Translations under genes and position numbers: made by a program
Assembly: GCA_030686995.1 (NCBI GenBank)
Contig: CM060697.1
Location: 105,709,272-105,773,271, forward strand
Length of the DNA stretch: 64,000 bases
Source: Artemisia argyi
Lineage: Eukaryota; Streptophyta; Magnoliopsida; Asterales; Asteraceae
Direction of reading: 5' to 3'
Notes under the pieces: model-generated
Seen by the model: the letters and a program-made list of their open reading frames with translations, nothing else
Database searches by the model: none
Told to the model about the DNA's origin: nothing
Part shown: positions 60,201 through 64,000 of the stretch, piece after piece
Layout of the letters: every line of letters starts with the position of its first letter
How positions within the stretch are numbered: the first letter of the stretch is position 1

Positions 60201-63200
60201 GATGTCAATCTTGTTACGGTGTGTATTGAGTTTTTTTTTCCCCTTCCCTTTAAGTGTTTAAAATTTCATTAATGTGTATTTCATATGATTTTTTTTGTGT
60301 TGTTTTGTAACAGAGGTGGGCTGTAGACTTGAATAAATATGCATGTGCGAGCTTAAAACTCAACCACCCTGAAACTGAGGTATTTGTTCTTGACCACACT
60401 TGTGATTTCTTTATCTTTATTAGATTGCTCTTCTTACAATCAGCATTTGACACTATAATTTTAGGTTAGGAATGAATCGGCAGAGGATTTTCTGAGCTTG
60501 TTGAGAGAGTGGGCGGTCCTGTGTCAGACTTTTAATGTAGTTGGAGGCGGTGAGTTCCAAGATAATCAAGATGCTGAAAATGTTGAAGAAGATGATGAAG
60601 CAGATGACGATACTGGTGCTGCTGCACCTGATGATGAGGAGATATTTGAGGTTGAAAATATTGTTGGTATCTGCTATGGTGATCCCAAAAAAATCAAGGA
60701 GCATGGGCTGTATCTAAAGGTAATTCTACTGTGATACAGAATGTTAGAATACCTTGAGTAATTTGTTTTTAAAAGATTCTTGCATGTTATTTGGAAATTT
60801 ATCTACCAAGGCGTCTTTAAAGTTAGTTATCAGTGTGGTCTGGAAATCTATCTCATATACTCTAATTCATTTAGTATAGAAAGTTTGCTGATGCAATATA
60901 TTTTTTCTGCGGATATTCAATAAACTTTACATTATTGTTAAACTGGCACAATTTTTGAAAATAATCCACCAATGCGGCAAGCTTATTTCAAATTCAGTTG
61001 TTATTTTGTACTTCACTTCAATATGTATAGAAAGTTTGCTCAGTGAGTAATTTAATCTGCAAATCTTTTGTATTTTCAAGATTTTATGTTTTGTTGTTAG
61101 AAATCTATCTGTTTTACATATCTAAATCAGTCGATAAGTGCTTGTAAAGAATGCTTCAAGGTCTTTATTACCAAGTTTGTGGCCTTGTTTATTGTGGTTC
61201 ACTAGAAGAACCAATTCCAGGAACTTATATTGATGGTCATCTGGTCTTCTACTAGGTTCAATGGAAGGGTTACGGGCCAGAAGACGACACCTGGGAGCCT
61301 ATAGATACCCTAAAGTATGTAAATTTAGTTTAATGTTTTTAATTCATTGTTATCTATGATAATTTTTGTACTTATACTTTATGTATTTGTGTCAGTGATT
61401 GTAAATTGAAGATTAAAGAGTTCGTGGTTAATGGATACAAGTCTAAGCTTTTGCCTTTGCCCGTAAGTTTGCAAGTACCTTTTAAATTTGCTTCTTGTCT
61501 AACTATGAAAAATTGCAAATTTAACTTGACACATAAAAAAGTGGATAGATCCGCCTAATGGTTTTCTTTACTGTTAAGAAAAATGAGTTTGCAAATGGAT
61601 CTTTTAACAAACGAAAAACTGAAATCATGCTATTGTTTTCTTTTTAATTTTCTTTCTTGTAATTGTCGTAGGGAGATTGTGATGTCATTTGTGGTGGGCC
61701 CCCATGTCAAGGAATAAGCGGTTTCAATAGATTTAGGAACAAAGAAGACCCGTTACAAGACGAAAAGAACAAACAATTAGTTGTCTACATGGACATTCTA
61801 GAATATTTGAAGCCAAGGTTTGCTATAATGGAGAATGTTGTAGACATAGTTAAGTTTGCCAAAGGCTATCTTGGTAGGTATGCTTTGGGGCGTTTAGTTG
61901 CTAATAATTATCAAGCCCGTGTGGGTCTAATGGTTGCGGGATCCTATGGCCTTCCACAGTTCCGAATGAGAATGTTCATGTGGGGCGCGGCGCCCAATGA
62001 GGTGATTTTAAAGTTTTTTTTATGCAACAAGCTTATGCATTTATGGTATAGTTGTTTTAGTAACACTTGTTTCATTTGTAGAAATTGCCCCAATACCCGT
62101 TACCAACCCACAAAGTTGTTAATAGAGGAGTATCTCCTTTAGAATTTGAGGTACTAATTCTATACAATTTATAAATTAGAACGTTAACACAGTAAGTTAA
62201 TGAAATGCCAATTAATGAGTTTGATTTATTTGGATACATGATTACTGCAGTCAAATACTGTTGTGCATGATGAAGGTAATAAAGTTGAATTGGAGAGGGA
62301 ATTGTTCCTAGAAGACGCCATTTCCGATCTTCCTTCTGTAAGATATTTAGTTCTTGCTCACACTGTAATATATTTTGTGCGCTAGAAATTGTAGTTATAT
62401 CTAATGGTGAAACTAAGACATGCTATTTTTTAATTTATAGGTTGAAAATGATGAATCAAGAGATGAAATGCCATACGGAGGGATGCCCACAACTGAATTT
62501 CAGAAATTCATCAGACTAAAAAAGAATGGTGAGTGGAGAATTATATTCTTGCCAACAGCTTAATGTTTGTTTGATAGAGAAGGCAAAATGTGTGGGCTGT
62601 GTGGGTTAGGTTATGGGTCAAATTGGTTCAAGTTGATATTTTACAGATTAAAATTGGCTGGTTTGGGTTAAACCTGAAACAGATAGTGTCCAATGAAATA
62701 AATTATGAGTATACAATCAGTGTGTCAAATCTGATTATAAAAGTAAACATTCTTTCATTCTTGGTTTAAAATTGCGCGCATCGTTGCGCTCGCATCGCGC
62801 ATCAGAGTGATGCGTTTGAAAAAACGCAACGCGAAACCTGATGCGAGGTTGTTCCTGGATGCGGCCTAATGCGAACGCATCACATCGCAACGGTGTATTG
62901 CTCGCATCGGACGCAATGGACGCATCACTTCGCAACAGTTTTAATTTTAACTTTTATAGTTTAAGTTGACCTTTTATTTCTAGTCAAACCATTAAGTTGA
63001 CATATTTCATGTTATAACAGTCGGTAATATCATTATGCACGTAATTATCCCATATTTAATCATTTACTTGTAGAGTAATTTAAGTAGAAATATTATATAT
63101 TTTTTATTTATTACCTATCGCCGCGCGTCCGTGATGCGCTCGCAACCGCATCGCGCATCACGCATCGGTCTTTTGGACCTCGAGCGCAACGGATCGCCGC

Positions 63201-63975
63201 ACGCAATTTAAAACCAAGCTTTCATTACTAATGTACTAATATGACGACCCCTGATCGGTTTGATTTAAAGCTAGTTATTTGATTTTAAATGAGTCAAAGT
63301 TGGCCTATTGAGTTAAAGTTTATGTAACATGGTTTGTTATTGTTCATATGTTAGCTCTCTTTGTGTCTACATAAGTACATATGGTTTTTATGATTGCCAC
63401 AAGTTGTCTAAATCTGATGCTGCTATCTAATCTTGTATCATTTTTTGTTTTTTTATGTCTTGTTGCTATTGTAGAAATGCCCGGGTATTCAGCATTAGGC
63501 CAAAAATCTTTGGACCACTCTTTGTATGATCATCGTCCACTCAGGTTAAATGAGGATGATTACCACCGTGTTTGCAAGATACCGAAGAAGAAGGTGAGTT
63601 ACCTTCTCTTAATATTTTGGTTATTTTTCAGTCACGTAGCATTGTGAGTCACTTTTTTATTTTCTGCTATATAGGGGGCTAATTTTAGGGATTTGAATGG
63701 TGTTAAAGTTGGAGCTAAGAATCGCGTAGAATGGGATCTTAGTGTGGAAAGAGAGACATTGCCTTCTGGAAAACCATTGGTAGGCGGTGATTGAATATTT
63801 TCTGTAGCATGTTTTTATTCTAAAATGCACATATGAATTTACATAAGTCAGTTTTTTGGGGTTTGTGGGACTTGGTTCACCTAAACCTTTGTTAACTTGA
63901 AACTGATTCCATTTTTATTTAATAATGACAGGTACCTGATTATGCAATGAGCTTTGTGGATGGGCGCTCTTTAAA
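57213..63975 (+). CDS. CMT3: Chromomethylase (CMT3-like CHG DNA cytosine methyltransferase), 3' end beyond window
   Basis: Eighteen exons, all GT-AG and in phase: 57213-57548, 58895-58935, 59043-59133, 59434-59541, 59642-59761, 59840-59939, 60040-60218, 60314-60379, 60465-60719, 61256-61314, 61396-61462, 61672-62001, 62082-62150, 62251-62337, 62441-62528, 63475-63593, 63675-63779, 63932-63975 (donor GTAACC). About 754 residues are present; the family has ~840. Order: acidic N-terminus with five VPEEV-like repeats; BAH domain (~135-260); methylase motif I LDLYSGCG (300-307); chromodomain (~405-463, cage residues F408, W435, Y438); motif IV GGPPCQG with catalytic Cys486; ENV 528-530; [12 protein letters not shown] chromodomain between motifs I and IV is unique to chromomethylases. 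Known family members bind H3K9me2 through BAH and chromo domains and maintain CHG methylation in the nucleus. The short N-terminus argues for CMT3 (or CMT1) over CMT2. Motifs IX and X lie outside. Confidence 0.94.
57655..58145. repeat. Degenerate TATAAAGTTTGGGTAATT repeat in chromomethylase intron 1
   Basis: Irregular repeats of AGTATAAAGTTT(A/G)GGGT and GTATAAACTTTGGGTAATT fill the first third of the 1.35-kb intron 1. The period is variable (about 20-45 bp). No transposon ends were found. Confidence 0.7.
59260..59412 (-). mobile_element. LINE-derived retroposon in chromomethylase intron 3
   Basis: The perfect 15-bp duplication ACTGCATGTCTTTTT lies at 59245-59259 and 59413-59427. Poly-T at the left is the poly(A) tail of a minus-strand insertion, followed by AGAAAGGCAAC. 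It shares GGCATCCC and AAATAATCAAG.TAATTAA with the copy at 25451-25973 but is shorter. It ends 21 bp upstream of exon 4 (acceptor at 59432-59433) without disrupting it. Confidence 0.88.
62760..63218. mobile_element. hAT-like MITE in chromomethylase intron 15
   Basis: The perfect 8-bp duplication CTTTCATT lies at 62752-62759 and 63219-63226. Ends CTTGGTTTAAAATTGCG and (inverted) CTTGGTTTTAAATTGCG pair with one mismatch over 17 bp. Subterminal regions are dense in GATGCG/CGCATC words, with a GC content unlike the intron; the middle is AT-rich. 459 bp, no ORF. Confidence 0.9.
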
Positions 63976-64000
63976 GTAACCTTATTATCTCGCCTCTTAC

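Noticed and set aside
63971..63979. TAA at 63977-63979 as the chromomethylase stop
   Set aside because: GTAACC is a plausible donor, and the family continues with a Pro-Phe-Gly-Arg block and motifs IX and X after VDG; stopping here would truncate the catalytic domain.

Overview
This window is eukaryotic nuclear DNA from a flowering plant, most likely an Asteraceae relative (lettuce, Tanacetum, Artemisia or sunflower type). The evidence is plant genes with short spliced exons, a CMT-type DNA methyltransferase, SAUR genes, and retrotransposon accessory ORF motifs that I recognise from memory in Asteraceae annotations. The species was not verified. Most of the sequence is AT-rich and made of nested transposable elements.

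Five host genes look real. An LHT8-like amino acid transporter (14380-16999, minus) is complete in five exons. Three intronless SAUR genes (29065, 32149, 35206, plus) sit in ~3.06 kb tandem units. A chromomethylase (CMT3-like, from 57213, plus) reads through 18 exons and runs off the right edge. Splice phases in the transporter and the methylase were checked by hand and are consistent.

Layout. 1-4718: 3' part of an LTR retrotransposon with an accessory-ORF remnant, a 3' LTR and an inserted solo LTR. 4822-5189: another LTR. 6575-8155: a Helitron. 10330-13000: a gypsy LTR fragment, a stray chromomethylase exon and a dead Harbinger transposase. 14380-16999: transporter. 17565-18545: LINE fragment and hAT-like MITE. 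19075-26650: two LTR copies of a decayed minus-strand element, interrupted by a Mutator-like element carrying a 55-bp satellite, a Tourist MITE and a LINE-like retroposon. 26658-28170: miniature LTR (TRIM-like) array. 28172-36200: SAUR tandem array. 36265-38109: truncated gypsy element with gag. 38767-43437: giant hairpin elements with tandem-repeat arms. 43641-46549: MITEs and a second copy of the solo LTR. 46607-56470: a poly(A)-tailed retroposed sequence split by a full-length SIRE-like copia element (47063-56098). 56528-56820: second hAT-like MITE. 57213-64000: chromomethylase.

The genes do not form a pathway. The one thematic link is that the methylase, whose family silences transposons through CHG methylation, is surrounded and invaded by them, and one of its exons exists as a detached copy 47 kb upstream. 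Many insertions were delimited to the base by target-site duplications, and two by an unoccupied homologous site inside the same window.
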